A stretch of 64,000 nt of DNA from Pseudomonas indica NBRC 103045 (GCF_002091635.1 NZ_BDAC01000007.1:124001-188000), one strand, 5' to 3'; positions 1 to 11,324 are shown, numbered from the stretch's first letter. The notes: generated from the sequence alone by a model not told the origin. Program-made: numbers and translations.

Positions 1-844
1 GTTCGGCAGCTGGGCCTGGGGCGGTGTCTATGGCGGCCAGGGTTGGCTGGCGCGTCTCGGCTTCGTCGATTTCGCCGGTTCCACCGTGGTTCATGGCATT
101 GGTGCCTGGTGCGCCCTGGCCGGCATCCTGGTGCTCGGTCCACGCCTGGGGCGCTTCGGGCCGGATGGCGAAGCGCGGGTCATCCCCGGTCATAACCTGG
201 GCCTGGTTGCGCTGGGCGGTTTCGTGCTCTGGCTCGGCTGGTTCGGTTTCAACGCCGGCAGCGCCCTGGAAATGAACGTCAGCCTCGGGCTGATCGCCCT
301 CAATACCCATCTGGCAGCCGCAGCCGGCGCTCTGGGTGCGGTGCTGGCGCTACGCAGTTCCTCCAGCCCGGTTTTGCTGACCACTACGGTGAACGGTTCG
401 CTCGGCGGCCTGGTGTCGGTGACGGCCGGCTGCGCCACCCTGGAGCCGTGCTTTGCCCTGCTGACCGGTTTGATCGCCGGCTTCCTGGTGGTGTTCGGCA
501 TGCGCCTGATGGAGCGCCTGCGGCTCGACGACGTGGTCGGCGCGGTGCCGGTTCACGGCTTCTCCGGTGCCTGGGGCACGCTGGCCGCCGGGCTGTTCTA
601 TGCGGGCGACCTGTTCGATCCGGCACGGGTCGGCGTGCAGTTGCTGGGTATCGCCTCGGCCTTCCTCTGGGCATTCCCGCTGGCGTTGATCATGTATCTG
701 GTGATCGCCAAGACCATCGGCCTGCGTTCGTCGCCGCTGCACGAACAGCGCGGCCTGGATTATTCCGAGCATGCCGAGGTGGGGTATCCCGAGTTCAACC
801 AGTCGGTGACGTTCGATAACAGCGAGCTGACGCGGAGGGGGTGA
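1..844 (+). CDS. amtB: Ammonium transporter, Amt family (5' end outside window)
   Basis: C-terminal part of an inner-membrane ammonium channel; the frame is open from base 2 and stops at 842-844. The visible start reads FGSWAWGGVYGG and is soon followed by DFAGSTVVHGIGAW, the conserved Amt stretch. Further hydrophobic segments follow, with FNAGSALEMN and, later, the pore-type motif VPVHGFSGAWGTLAAG. The cytoplasmic tail is short and polar. The next gene starts 2 bases downstream, so the two are probably cotranscribed. No glnK is visible on the right side; it may lie upstream outside the window. Family assignment is firm; the exact paralogue (amtB or a second amt) is not settled by this fragment. 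Confidence 0.9.
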   Translation, partial: FGSWAWGGVYGGQGWLARLGFVDFAGSTVVHGIGAWCALAGILVLGPRLGRFGPDGEARVIPGHNLGLVALGGFVLWLGWFGFNAGSALEMNVSLGLIALNTHLAAAAGALGAVLALRSSSSPVLLTTTVNGSLGGLVSVTAGCATLEPCFALLTGLIAGFLVVFGMRLMERLRLDDVVGAVPVHGFSGAWGTLAAGLFYAGDLFDPARVGVQLLGIASAFLWAFPLALIMYLVIAKTIGLRSSPLHEQRGLDYSEHAEVGYPEFNQSVTFDNSELTRRG

Positions 845-845
845 G

Positions 846-1496
846 ATGAGTCTTTCGACCCGCCGGCGTGCCATCTATACCGGTCTCGCCGGCCATTTCT
901 CCGAGGAGGAACTGCTGCCGCTGCTCTGGTTGTGGGAAACCAAGTATTCGGAAAAACCCTCTTTCGCCCTCAATGGGTTTCTCGCCGAAATCGCCGCGCT
1001 GAGCGAGCGTAAGCTGGAGCGCGCTCGGCTATACCGCGAACTGGTCGGGGCCCTGAGCGGCCCCGTCAGTCAATTGCTGCCGGACCCCGAAGCCCGCCTG
1101 CAGGCCTGGCGCCGCAAGCATGGCGTAGTCGCGCCGAAGAGTGCAGCGGCGACGCCTGACGATCAGGCGCGGGAAACCTTCGAGGCGCTCGCCGATGCCC
1201 TGTTCGGCTTGGTCGACCCGGAGCGGCTGCCGCAACTGTGCCGACAGGCGGCCAACAACCTGAATAGCCTGCGTACCGATGCCGGCGTACGACTGCGCCT
1301 GCGCAGTTGGTTGGACCAGTACGGCCGCCTGGGAGCGGCGGGGTTGGAGCTGGACCACCTGAAGATGCTGCTCAACCTGATCTACATCGGACTCTGCGAG
1401 CTGCTCGGCCCGGTACTGGCCGATCAGACATTGACCCGCGCGGTGCAGCAGGTGGAGCGGTTGGGGCTGCCGATGTCGCCGCAGAAGTTGTTGTAA
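846..1496 (+). CDS. Conserved hypothetical protein, soluble, alpha-helical
   Basis: 216 residues, starting ATG one base after the stop of the ammonium transporter, so very likely in the same transcript. I do not recognise a named domain. The protein is rich in Leu, Ala and Arg, with no signal peptide or membrane segment, and looks mostly helical. The N-terminal half has a run of acidic/aromatic residues (EEELLPLLWLWE). A link to nitrogen uptake is suggested only by the tight spacing. It ends about 150 bases before a strong bidirectional terminator shared with sodB. Confidence 0.7.
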   Translation: MSLSTRRRAIYTGLAGHFSEEELLPLLWLWETKYSEKPSFALNGFLAEIAALSERKLERARLYRELVGALSGPVSQLLPDPEARLQAWRRKHGVVAPKSAAATPDDQARETFEALADALFGLVDPERLPQLCRQAANNLNSLRTDAGVRLRLRSWLDQYGRLGAAGLELDHLKMLLNLIYIGLCELLGPVLADQTLTRAVQQVERLGLPMSPQKLL

Positions 1497-1574
1497 GGGA
1501 TTGCGAAAGGAAGGCTCAGTCGTTGTGAGGGGCTTCTGAGCCAAACCGACTAGCGAGTTCGCAGACACCTCTTG

Positions 1575-1650
1575 TTTCGCCACCGGCGAGTTACTCCTGG
1601 CAGTGGTCCCAGAAGGTGACCAAGAGGGTTTGCGCTGACATCCGAACCCA
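1575..1650. repeat. Possible fragment of a common Pseudomonas intergenic repeat
   Basis: The stretch around 1588-1645 (GGCGAGTTACTCC..., GAAGGTGACCAAGAGGG) resembles, from memory, the dispersed Pseudomonas intergenic sequence with paired AGTTACTTTTG / AAAGTAACCAAA halves. The match is degenerate and rests on recollection only. The rest of 1497-1650 shows nothing else. Confidence 0.25.
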
Positions 1651-1684
1651 AAAAGAAAACCCGGCGCAGGCCGGGTTTTCTTTT
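1651..1684. terminator. Bidirectional intrinsic terminator between gene 846-1496 and sodB
   Basis: A 14-bp perfect stem (arms 1651-1664 and 1671-1684, core AAAACCCGG / CCGGGTTTT) with a 6-base loop. A-rich left and T-rich right flanks give a U-tract in both directions. It sits 15 bases beyond the sodB stop and serves the two converging transcripts. Confidence 0.9.
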
Positions 1685-1699
1685 GGATCAGCGAGAGGC

Positions 1700-2281
1700 T
1701 CAGGCGGCGAAGTTCTTCGCTACGAAGTCCCAGTTGACCAGGTTCCAGAACGCTTCGACGTACTTCGGACGCAGGTTGCGGTAGTCGATGTAGTAGGCGT
1801 GTTCCCAGACGTCGCAGGTCAGCAGCGGGGTGTCGCCGCTGGTCATCGGGTTGCCCGCGCCGATGGTGCTGGCCAGGGCCAGGGAGCCGTCGGCCTTCTT
1901 CACCAGCCAGCCCCAGCCGGAGCCGAAGGTGCCGATGGAGACCTTGCTGAACTCTTCCTTGAACTTGTCGAAAGAGCCGAAGGCCGCGTTGATGGCGTCG
2001 GCCAGGGCGCCGGTGGGCTGGCCACCGCCGTTCGGGCTCATGCAGTTCCAGTAGAAGGTGTGGTTCCACACCTGGGCGGCGTTGTTGAAGATGCCGCCGG
2101 AAGAGGTCTTGACGATGTCTTCCAGGCTCTTGCCTTCGAATTCGGTGCCCGGAATCAGGTTGTTCAGGTTCACCACGTAGGTGTTGTGGTGCTTGTCGTG
2201 GTGGTATTCCAGGGTTTCGGCGGAAATGTGCGGCTCAAGGGCGTTCTTTTCGTACGGCAGCGGCGGCAATTCGAAAGCCAT
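1700..2281 (-). CDS. sodB: Superoxide dismutase, iron type
   Basis: Cytoplasmic Fe-superoxide dismutase, converting superoxide to oxygen and hydrogen peroxide. 193 residues from ATG ([17 protein letters not shown]), preceded by a near-perfect AAGGAGAT ribosome site; this is why the upstream in-frame ATG at 2296 was not used. Metal ligands are visible: His in [13 protein letters not shown], His in WNHTFYWN, and Asp/His in [13 protein letters not shown]. The Fe-type signature [10 protein letters not shown] is present. In P. aeruginosa the same gene sits next to the lysE/argO-type exporter, ACT protein and argP as it does here. sodB genes are often iron/Fur-regulated, but I cannot point to a Fur box. 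Confidence 0.97.
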   Translation of the reverse strand: MAFELPPLPYEKNALEPHISAETLEYHHDKHHNTYVVNLNNLIPGTEFEGKSLEDIVKTSSGGIFNNAAQVWNHTFYWNCMSPNGGGQPTGALADAINAAFGSFDKFKEEFSKVSIGTFGSGWGWLVKKADGSLALASTIGAGNPMTSGDTPLLTCDVWEHAYYIDYRNLRPKYVEAFWNLVNWDFVAKNFAA

Positions 2282-2510
2282 GGTTATCTCCTTCATTCAT
2301 CAGACAAGGCAAGGGTGCGGCAAGCGCCAGGCCGTCACGGGTCGGCCCGATAATGCGGCAGGAGTTCGACTCCTTTGTTCCGCGAAGGCCGGATCATAGC
2401 ACCGGGTGGGGGGCATATCCACGCAGCATCTGTAGGGGAAAGGCGTGCGCCAGGGCCTTTGAGGAACCCCGTTCCCTCGGTGGACAACGGGGCTGTTGCG
2501 AATGTTCCGG

Positions 2511-3113
2511 TCAGTCGCCGAGCAGCAATTGCATGGCCACGGCGAACATCATGAGCGCCACGCCGAGATCGAGCAGGCGCCAGGTCGCCGGACGCGCCAG
2601 CCAGGGTGAGAGCCAGGCGGCACCGAGGGCGAGGCCGAAGAACCAGGCCAGCGAGGCGCTGGCGGCACCCAGTGCGTAAGCGCCCGGCTCGGCCTGCTGG
2701 GCACCTAGGGAGCCGATCAGCAGCACGGTGTCCAGGTAGACGTGCGGGTTGAGCAGCGTCACCGCCAGGGCAGTGAGCAGCACGGCGCGACGCGAGCGGG
2801 GCCCGGCATCCGCCGCCTGCTCCAGCCCTTGCGGGCGAGCGGCGCGAAGCAACGCCTTGGTCCCGTACCAGAGCAGGAACGCCGCGCCGCCCCAGCGTGC
2901 CACGGCCAGCAGTGTCGGGCTCTGCAGCAGCACTGCGGCCAGGCCGAACACCCCGGCGGAGACCAGTACCGCATCGCACAGCACGCAGAGCGCGGCCACC
3001 GGCAGGTGGTGTTCACGGCGCAGGCTCTGGGCCAGGACGAAGGCGTTCTGCGCGCCGATGGCGACGATGAGGCCGGCGGCCACCAGCAAGCCGTTGAGAT
3101 AGCTCTGCCACAT
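2511..3113 (-). CDS. argO: Basic amino-acid exporter, LysE/ArgO family
   Basis: 200-residue inner-membrane exporter for L-arginine (and possibly lysine or canavanine). Hydrophobic segments cover nearly the whole chain. The family landmarks GAQNAFVLAQ near the N terminus, WYGTKALL, LNPHVYLDT and SLAWFFGLALGAAWL match E. coli ArgO closely. It starts ATG one base from the stop of the ACT-domain gene, so the two form an operon transcribed away from argP. ArgP/LysG-type regulators classically activate this exporter when arginine or lysine is high, which fits the divergent layout. Confidence 0.88.
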   Translation of the reverse strand: MWQSYLNGLLVAAGLIVAIGAQNAFVLAQSLRREHHLPVAALCVLCDAVLVSAGVFGLAAVLLQSPTLLAVARWGGAAFLLWYGTKALLRAARPQGLEQAADAGPRSRRAVLLTALAVTLLNPHVYLDTVLLIGSLGAQQAEPGAYALGAASASLAWFFGLALGAAWLSPWLARPATWRLLDLGVALMMFAVAMQLLLGD

Positions 3114-3114
3114 G

Positions 3115-3519
3115 TCAGTGCTCCTCCGGGTGGGCCAGTTGGCGCAGGGCGGCGAGAGCGCGTTCGGCGTCGTCGCGGGCGACGAACAGGTGATCGTGGT
3201 AATAGCCAGCGATCACGTTGCAGCTGATCCCGGCCTCGGCCAGCGCTTTGGAAAAGGCGGCGGTGAGGCCGACGGCCGCCAGCGAGGAGTGCACGTCCAG
3301 GGTGATCCAGGCGGCGACATAGCCGAAGGCGAGCCCGAGCCGCTGCGCGTCCTGACGTTCGAGGATCACGGTCAGCCCTTCCTGTTCGCGGAAGCTGCCG
3401 AGCGGTACGAGGCCCGTCGGAAGGCTGTGGTCGGGTAGCGAGCAGAACACGTAGTCGCCGGGATTGAGCCGGGCGCTGAGATTTCGGAGCAGCAGGGACA
3501 GGGAGGTTTCGCCAGTCAT
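3115..3519 (-). CDS. ACT-domain protein
   Basis: 134 residues, soluble. The C-terminal half reads as an ACT fold (AAWITLDVHSSLAAVGLTAAFSKALAEAGISCNVIAGYYHDHLFV), the small domain that binds amino acids. There is no catalytic domain, so this is a stand-alone ACT protein. It lies one base upstream of argO and is divergent from argP, so it is probably regulated by ArgP. A role in sensing the exported amino acid is inference from position. Confidence 0.8.
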   Translation of the reverse strand: MTGETSLSLLLRNLSARLNPGDYVFCSLPDHSLPTGLVPLGSFREQEGLTVILERQDAQRLGLAFGYVAAWITLDVHSSLAAVGLTAAFSKALAEAGISCNVIAGYYHDHLFVARDDAERALAALRQLAHPEEH

Positions 3520-3615
3520 GGTCGTTGTCTCGGGCAGTGAAAACGTACTGGCGAGTCTGGAGAGGATCGCTGTATAAGAAAAACGAATCCTGGTTATCAG
3601 TCATTAGGAAAATAG

Positions 3616-4503
3616 ATGTTCGATTACAAGCTGCTCGCCGCGCTCGCTGCTGTGGTGGAGCAGGCCGGCTTCGAGCGGGCCGCTCTGGTGCTGGGCCTGT
3701 CGCAGTCGGCGGTGTCGCAGCGGATCAAACTGCTCGAGGCGCGGGTCGGCCAGCCGGTGCTGGTGCGGGCGACGCCGCCCCAGCCCACCGAGCTGGGCCG
3801 GCGCCTGCTCAACCATGTCCAGCAGGTGCGTCTGCTGGAGCGCGACCTGCAAGGCCAGGTTCCGGCGCTCGACGAGGGCGGGCAGCCGGAGCGCCTGCGC
3901 ATCGCGATCAACGCCGACAGCCTGGCGACCTGGTGGGCGCCGGCAGTGGCCGATTTCTGCGCCGAGCACCGGGTGTTGCTAGACCAGGTAGTGGAAGACC
4001 AGGAGGTCGGGCTCAAGCGCATGCGCGCCGGCGAGGTGGCGGCCTGCGTCTGTGCTGCCGAACGTCCTGTGGCCGGGGCGCGCAGTCTTTTGCTGGGCGC
4101 CATGCGCTATCGGGCGTTGGCCAGTCCGGCGTTCATCGCGCGGCATTTCCCCACCGGGGTGACTCCCGCAGCATTGGCTCGCAGCCCGGCCATCGTGTTC
4201 GGGCCGGACGATTTCCTCCAGCATCGGTATCTGGAGTCGCTGGGCGTGGCGGGGGGATTCGTCTATCACCTCTGTCCGTCTTCCGAAGGCTTTGTCCGCC
4301 TGACATCGGGCGGACTCGGCTGGGGGCTGGTGCCGGAGTTGCAGGTGGCCGGCGAACTGGCCCGTGGCGAGCTGGTCGAGCTACTGCCGGAGCGGCCGGT
4401 GGATGTGCCGCTCTACTGGCACCACTGGCGCAACGGCGGCGAATTGCTCGGCGAACTCACCCGTCGACTCGTTCGGGCGGCTGAGCGGTTGCTGGTGCGT
4501 TGA
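3616..4503 (+). CDS. argP: LysR-type regulator ArgP/IciA
   Basis: 295-residue LysR-family transcription factor. The N-terminal helix-turn-helix is clear (FERAALVLGLSQSAVSQRIK, roughly residues 18-37), followed by the linker and a periplasmic-binding-like effector domain. It begins like E. coli ArgP (MFDYKLLAALAAVVEQ) and lies divergent from ACT-argO with a 96-base shared promoter region. Family knowledge: ArgP responds to lysine and arginine and controls argO; the older name iciA refers to in vitro oriC binding. The start ATG at 3616 gives the usual family length. Confidence 0.92.
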   Translation: MFDYKLLAALAAVVEQAGFERAALVLGLSQSAVSQRIKLLEARVGQPVLVRATPPQPTELGRRLLNHVQQVRLLERDLQGQVPALDEGGQPERLRIAINADSLATWWAPAVADFCAEHRVLLDQVVEDQEVGLKRMRAGEVAACVCAAERPVAGARSLLLGAMRYRALASPAFIARHFPTGVTPAALARSPAIVFGPDDFLQHRYLESLGVAGGFVYHLCPSSEGFVRLTSGGLGWGLVPELQVAGELARGELVELLPERPVDVPLYWHHWRNGGELLGELTRRLVRAAERLLVR

Positions 4504-4587
4504 GGGCCACCCGCTTGGCTCGCTGCGCCACGGCAGCGAGCCGGTGCGAGTGCTAGAGTCGGCATTCATAAGAAGGACGGAGCGACG

Positions 4588-5577
4588 ATGAAGATTCTGG
4601 TGACCGGAGCGAGTGGTTTCATCGGTGGGCGTTTCGCCCGCTTCGCCCTGGAGCAGGGGCTGAGCGTGCGGGTCAACGGTCGGCGACCGGAGGCGGTGGA
4701 GCACCTGGTGCGGCGCGGTGCCGAGTTCGTCCAGGGCGATCTGGCCGACCCCGAACTGGCCCAGCGCCTTTGCCAGGATGTCGAAGCAGTGGTGCATTGC
4801 GCCGGTGCGGTGGGTGTCTGGGGGCGGTACGCGCATTTCTACCAGGCCAACGTGCAGGTCACCGAGAACGTCGTCGAGGCTTGCCTCAAGCAGCATGTGC
4901 GGCGGTTGCTGCACCTGTCGTCTCCGTCCATCTACTTCGACGGGCAATCTCACGTGGGACTGCGTGAGGAGCAGGTGCCCAAGCGCTTTTCCGACCATTA
5001 CGGCGCGACCAAGTACTTGGCTGAACAGAAGGTTTTCGGGGCCGAGGAGTTCGGCCTGGAGGTGATCGCCTTCCGTCCGCGCTTCGTCACCGGCGCCGGA
5101 GACACCAGCATCTTCCCGCGACTAATCCAGATGCAGCGCAGGGGGCGGCTGTCGATCATCGGCAACGGCCTGAACAAGGTCGACGTCACCAGCGTGCAGA
5201 ATCTCAACGATGCGCTGTTCAGCGGCCTGCTGGCGGGCGGCGAGGCGCTGGGCAAGGTGTACAACATCAGCAACGGCGCACCGGTGCCCTTGTGGGATAT
5301 GGTCAACTACGTGTTTCGCCAACTCGGCTTGCCGCCGGTCACCCGGCACATGCCCTATCCGCTGGCCTATGCCGTCGCTGCGCTCAACGAAGCGGTATGC
5401 AAGGTACTGCCCGGACAGCCGGAGCCCACGCTGTTCCGCCTCGGGGTGGCGGTGATGGCCAAGGATTTCTCCCTCGATATCACCCGGGCCCGGCAGTACC
5501 TAGACTACGACCCGCAGGTCAGCGTCTGGACCGCGCTGGACGAATTCTGTGCCTGGTGGCAGGCGCAGGGACTGTGA
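4588..5577 (+). CDS. NAD-dependent epimerase/dehydratase (extended SDR)
   Basis: 329-residue cytosolic Rossmann-fold enzyme. The nucleotide-binding motif VTGASGFIGGRFA is at residues 5-17 and the catalytic YxxxK appears as HYGATK near residue 137. The middle part, with FRPRFVTGAGDTSIFPRL, is typical of the 3-beta-hydroxysteroid dehydrogenase / sterol-type branch of extended SDRs. A good ribosome site (GAAGGACGGAG) precedes the ATG. It ends 4 bases from the dauR stop, the two genes converging. Substrate unknown. Confidence 0.85.
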   Translation: MKILVTGASGFIGGRFARFALEQGLSVRVNGRRPEAVEHLVRRGAEFVQGDLADPELAQRLCQDVEAVVHCAGAVGVWGRYAHFYQANVQVTENVVEACLKQHVRRLLHLSSPSIYFDGQSHVGLREEQVPKRFSDHYGATKYLAEQKVFGAEEFGLEVIAFRPRFVTGAGDTSIFPRLIQMQRRGRLSIIGNGLNKVDVTSVQNLNDALFSGLLAGGEALGKVYNISNGAPVPLWDMVNYVFRQLGLPPVTRHMPYPLAYAVAALNEAVCKVLPGQPEPTLFRLGVAVMAKDFSLDITRARQYLDYDPQVSVWTALDEFCAWWQAQGL

Positions 5578-5581
5578 CGAC

Positions 5582-6214
5582 TCAGGCTTCGCCCTTGATC
5601 TCCTTCAAGTGCTTGTACACGGTCGCACGCCCCATGTTCAGTACGTTGGCCACATAGTTCGCGGCGCTCCGGCCCTTGAAAGCACCTTCCGCATGCAGGG
5701 CTTCCACCAGTTCGCGCTTGTGCTCGCGGGTGAGCCTGTTCAGGCCCAGTTGGCGCTGGCGCAGCCAATTGTGCAGGAAGGTGTTGATGCGCTCCTGCCA
5801 GTCATCACGGAACAGGGCGTCCGGCTGCGGGATCAGTTGGGTCGGCGAGAGGAACAGGTCGAGCGCCGCCTTCGCGCTTTCGAACAGGGAAATGTTCAGG
5901 TTGATGCACAACATGGCGATTGGCGTGCCCGCGGCGTCGCGCAGGACAGTGCTGACCGAGCGGATTTTCTGGCCGTCCCAGTTGAGCTTCTCGTAAGGGC
6001 CGATGTTGCGTTCGCCGTTGTCGTCGCTGAGCAGGTCCAGTAGCGCGGCGTCGTCGCCGATGCGCCGCTTGGATAGGTTGTTGGCGATGTAGTCCACCGA
6101 TTGGGTGCGCAGGTCGTGCAGCACCACTTCGGCATGGGGGAAGAACAGGGTGGCGATGGCATCGGCGATGGCCCGGTAGTTCTCCAGGGCGGGATCTTGG
6201 CGGGGCGGCGTCAT
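5582..6214 (-). CDS. dauR: Transcriptional regulator of D-arginine catabolism, YheO/PAS type
   Basis: 210 residues from ATG at 6214 (MTPPRQDPALENYRAIADAI). A longer in-frame TTG start at 6277 adds a low-complexity tail and is less likely. The N-terminal YheO-like PAS region (residues about 10-120) is followed by a C-terminal HTH (KGRSAANYVANVLNMGRATVYKHLKEI). This is the known layout of DauR, the repressor of dauBAR induced by D-arginine in P. aeruginosa. It is the last gene of the operon dauB-dauA-dauR. Confidence 0.9.
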   Translation of the reverse strand: MTPPRQDPALENYRAIADAIATLFFPHAEVVLHDLRTQSVDYIANNLSKRRIGDDAALLDLLSDDNGERNIGPYEKLNWDGQKIRSVSTVLRDAAGTPIAMLCINLNISLFESAKAALDLFLSPTQLIPQPDALFRDDWQERINTFLHNWLRQRQLGLNRLTREHKRELVEALHAEGAFKGRSAANYVANVLNMGRATVYKHLKEIKGEA

Positions 6215-6290
6215 GCGGTTGCGTGCTCCTGGGCTGGCGCCCGCCGGTGTCTGGCGGGCGCAGGGAGTGTGCCGCAAAGCGTCCGGGGCG

Positions 6291-8367
<2,077 letters not shown>

Positions 8368-8376
8368 CGGGCGACT

Positions 8377-8419
8377 CCAATATGAACTGTTTGTCCATAT
8401 TGGATTTTATAGTCCATAT
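8377..8419 (-). promoter_or_regulatory. Candidate DauR operator/promoter of dauBAR
   Basis: An 11-bp dyad with one mismatch: left arm CCAATATGAAC (8377-8387), 5-base spacer, right arm GTCCATATTGG (8393-8403). A second GTCCATAT (8412-8419) lies 19 bases, close to two helical turns, from the first copy (8393-8400). Read on the minus strand, a TATAAAAT -10-like hexamer lies between the two copies. This overlaps where RNA polymerase must start to read dauB, fitting repression by DauR. The protein assignment is inference. Confidence 0.6.
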
Positions 8420-8490
8420 CGGCAAGAGGCCGTGCTCATCCCCTTAAGCCGATGACGCCTTTCTATCCGTGCGGGCCGCTCCTGAAACGA

Positions 8491-8519
8491 AAAAGGCGAA
8501 GCACCGGGCTTCGCCTTTT
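8491..8519. terminator. Intrinsic terminator downstream of rhlB
   Basis: Stem GGCGAAGC (8495-8502) / GCTTCGCC (8508-8515) with a 5-base loop, A-run on the left and TTTTG on the right. It lies 18 bases past the rhlB stop on the minus strand and works in both directions. Confidence 0.85.
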
Positions 8520-8536
8520 GTCGTTCCACTTGCGCT

Positions 8537-9997
8537 TCAGTGCTTGCGCGGCACCGGCTTGAGCAGCTCGGCGGGCGGCATTTCGCAATGAATCTTGCGC
8601 CCCAGCAGCTCTTCGATGGGCGGCAGGGCGAAGGCATCGTCCTCGCCGGCGAAGCTGATGGAGGTGCCGCTGGTGCCGGCACGGCCGGTCCGGCCGATGC
8701 GGTGGACGTAGTCGTCCGGGTCTTCCGGCAGGGTGAAGTTGATCACGTGGCTGATGCCTTCGACGTGGATGCCGCGGCCGGCCACGTCGGTGGCGACCAG
8801 CACGCGAATCTTGCCTTCGCGGAAGCCTTCCAGGGTCTTGATCCGCTTCTGCTGCGGGACGTCGCCGGACATCTGGGCGGCGCTGACGCCGTCCTTGGTC
8901 AGGCGCTCCTCGATGCGGCGCACTTCGTCGCGGCGGTTGGCGAAAACCATCACCCGGGTCCAGTCGTTCTGCACGATCAGGTTGTACAGCAGCTTGTACT
9001 TGTCGTTGCTGGCCACGGCGTAGACGTGCTGTTCGACGGTATCGCTGGCGACGTTCTCCGGCTCGATCTCGACGATCGCCGGGTCCACCGTCCACTGCTT
9101 GGCCAGGTTCATCACGTCTTCGGTGAAGGTGGCGGAGAACAGCAAGGTCTGGCGCTCGCCCTTGTACGGGGTCTGGCGGATGATCTGGCGCACCTGCGGA
9201 ATGAAGCCCATGTCGAGCATGCGGTCGGCTTCGTCGAGGACCAGCACCTCGACCATGTCCAGGTGCACTTCGCCGCGCTGGTTGAAGTCCAGCAGGCGGC
9301 CCGGCGTGGCGACCAGGATGTCACAGTAGCGCGACTCGAGCTGCTTGAGCTGCTTGTCGAAGTCCATGCCGCCGACGAAGCTCATGACGTTGAGGCCGCT
9401 GTACTTGGTCAGGTCCAGGGCGTCCTTGGCGATCTGCACCACCAGTTCCCGGGTCGGCGCGATGATCAGCGCGCGTGGCTCGCCCATGTAGCGCTCTTTC
9501 GGCGGCGGGGTGGTGAGTAGTTGAGTGATGGTGGAGATGAGGAAGGCGGCGGTCTTGCCCGTGCCGGTCTGGGCCCGGCCGATGGCGTCGCGCCCCTTCA
9601 GGGTGTGGCCGAGGACCTGGGCCTGGATCGGTGTGCAGTAGGGAAAGCCGAGGTCATGGATGGCATGCATCAGCCGTGGGTCGAGATCGAAGTCGTGGAA
9701 GCGGGTCTTGCCTTCGGCCGGCTCGACCACGAAGTCCTCCAGCTTCCAGTTATCCACCGGCTTGGCCGGGCGCTCACGGCGTGGTTTATCCGATTTCGGC
9801 TTGTCCGCCTTGCGTTCCGCGTTCTCGCCTTTACGGGCTTCGTCGCCAGTGCGCTTTTCGGAAGCCGGGCGTGGCGGTTTCGACTTGGGAGTGCTGCGCT
9901 TTTCGTCGTCGACAGTGCGGGGGGAGGCGGGGGAAGGTGCCGGGCCGGATACGGGCGCTTCGCCCTTGCCAAAAATTTTTTTGAGTGCTTTGAGCAC
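8537..9997 (-). CDS. rhlB: DEAD-box ATP-dependent RNA helicase RhlB
   Basis: 486 residues. An approximately 95-residue N-terminal tail rich in Lys, Arg, Pro and Glu precedes the helicase core. Motifs: Q motif near 108-126, motif I AQTGTGKT 142-149, PTRELV 181-186, DEAD 255-258, SAT 288-290, and [10 protein letters not shown] in the second RecA domain. RhlB unwinds RNA for RNase E in the degradosome. The neighbours dauB upstream and the acyl-CoA synthetase cluster beyond are the same as in P. aeruginosa, with two genes (dipeptidase, GGDEF) between. The basic tail probably aids RNA binding. Confidence 0.95.
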   Translation of the reverse strand: MLKALKKIFGKGEAPVSGPAPSPASPRTVDDEKRSTPKSKPPRPASEKRTGDEARKGENAERKADKPKSDKPRRERPAKPVDNWKLEDFVVEPAEGKTRFHDFDLDPRLMHAIHDLGFPYCTPIQAQVLGHTLKGRDAIGRAQTGTGKTAAFLISTITQLLTTPPPKERYMGEPRALIIAPTRELVVQIAKDALDLTKYSGLNVMSFVGGMDFDKQLKQLESRYCDILVATPGRLLDFNQRGEVHLDMVEVLVLDEADRMLDMGFIPQVRQIIRQTPYKGERQTLLFSATFTEDVMNLAKQWTVDPAIVEIEPENVASDTVEQHVYAVASNDKYKLLYNLIVQNDWTRVMVFANRRDEVRRIEERLTKDGVSAAQMSGDVPQQKRIKTLEGFREGKIRVLVATDVAGRGIHVEGISHVINFTLPEDPDDYVHRIGRTGRAGTSGTSISFAGEDDAFALPPIEELLGRKIHCEMPPAELLKPVPRKH

Positions 9998-10108
9998 GGT
10001 AATCTCATCAGTTGGTTAAGGAGTGAACGGCCGCCAGTGTAAAGCAATAAACCGGCGCGGCGAAATATTGCTCAATCGCCGGCCTGAGGGTCAAATGTGA
10101 CCGGTTGG

Positions 10109-11281
10109 TCAGTCCTCCGGCAAGTTATCCCGCAGCAGGCGACGCACATTGTCGCCCATGATCGCGGCGATCTCGTCGCGGCTGAAACCGGCTTCCAGCA
10201 GGCCGTCGGTGAGTTGGGCCAGGCCACTGGCGTCGAACGGTGTACGTACGGTGCCATTGAAGTCCGACCCGAGGGCCACGTGGGCCACGCCTACCTGGTC
10301 GGCGGTGTAGCGGATCGCCTTGACGATGGCCGCCACCGAAGTGGCGCAGACCGCCGCGTCCCAGTAGCCGATGCCGATCACCCCGCCGGTGGCGGCGATC
10401 CCTTTCAGATACGCATCGCTGAGGTTGCGCGGGCCCGGACAGGTGCCGGCGACGCCGCCGTGGGAGACCAGCACCGGCCGGCGGGCGATGGCCAGGACAT
10501 CGTCGATCAGAGCTGGAGACGCGTGGGCCAGGTCCACCAGCATGTGTTTCTGCTCCAGGCGGGCGATCACGTCGCGGCCGAAGGGCGTCAGTCCGCCTTT
10601 GTTCAGGCCATGGGCCGAGCCGCCGACCTCGTTATCGAAGAAGTGGGTCAGCCCGGCGATGCGGAAGCCGGCATCGTAAAGGCGGTCGAGGTTTTCCAGC
10701 CTGCCTTCCAGTGGTTGCAGCCCTTCGGTGGCTAGCAGGGCGGCGACGCGCTGTGGGTCTCTGCTCCAACGCTCCAGGAAGGTGTCCAGTTCGCGGCGAT
10801 TCGTCACCACTACCAGGCGCCCGTCGCTGGCCGCGGCAGCCTCATGCAATTTGCGGCTCTGGTAAAGGGCGCGCTGCAACAGGCTGTTCCAGGTTTCCCG
10901 TGGCCAGCGCTGGGCCATCGCCAGCAGGGTGATGTTGTCGGCATCGCTGTCGTTGCGCTGGTAGTTCAGCCAGCGTGGGGTCTTGGTGACGGTGGAGAAC
11001 ACCTGCAGCGCGACGTGCCCCTCCAGCAAGCGCGGCAGGTCGGAGTGGCCGTAGTTCCGGCGTTGCAGCAGGTCGCGTTCCCAGAGCAGGGCATCGTTGT
11101 GCAGGTCGGCGATGAACAGGCGCTGGTGGACTTGCCGGGCTGCAGCGCTGGCCGGGTAGGGCGGAGTGTTCTCGACGCTGTTCAGGAAGCGGTCGAGCAG
11201 GGGCGGCAGGCTGAAGAAAATCGCCAATCCCGACACGGCCAGGATCAGCAGGACGACGAGAGCTTTGCGCATGGGAAGCAT
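10109..11281 (-). CDS. Membrane-anchored dipeptidase, M19 (renal dipeptidase) family
   Basis: About 390 residues, probable zinc dipeptidase. An N-terminal hydrophobic segment (MRKALVVLLILAVSGLAIFF) serves as signal anchor, placing the enzyme in the periplasm. The M19 landmarks are visible: FIADLHNDALLW (zinc-binding His-x-Asp region), TEGLQPLEGR, LVDLAHASPALIDDVLA and VSHGGVAG. The start is uncertain: ATG at 11281 (MLPMRKAL) or 11272. An open frame reaches 11377 but would overlap the upstream gene. Physiological substrate unknown. Confidence 0.85.
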   Translation of the reverse strand: MLPMRKALVVLLILAVSGLAIFFSLPPLLDRFLNSVENTPPYPASAAARQVHQRLFIADLHNDALLWERDLLQRRNYGHSDLPRLLEGHVALQVFSTVTKTPRWLNYQRNDSDADNITLLAMAQRWPRETWNSLLQRALYQSRKLHEAAAASDGRLVVVTNRRELDTFLERWSRDPQRVAALLATEGLQPLEGRLENLDRLYDAGFRIAGLTHFFDNEVGGSAHGLNKGGLTPFGRDVIARLEQKHMLVDLAHASPALIDDVLAIARRPVLVSHGGVAGTCPGPRNLSDAYLKGIAATGGVIGIGYWDAAVCATSVAAIVKAIRYTADQVGVAHVALGSDFNGTVRTPFDASGLAQLTDGLLEAGFSRDEIAAIMGDNVRRLLRDNLPED

Positions 11282-11324
11282 CCGGCTTCGGGTGTCCTCG
11301 GCACTGTAGCAGGCCGGGGCGCGC

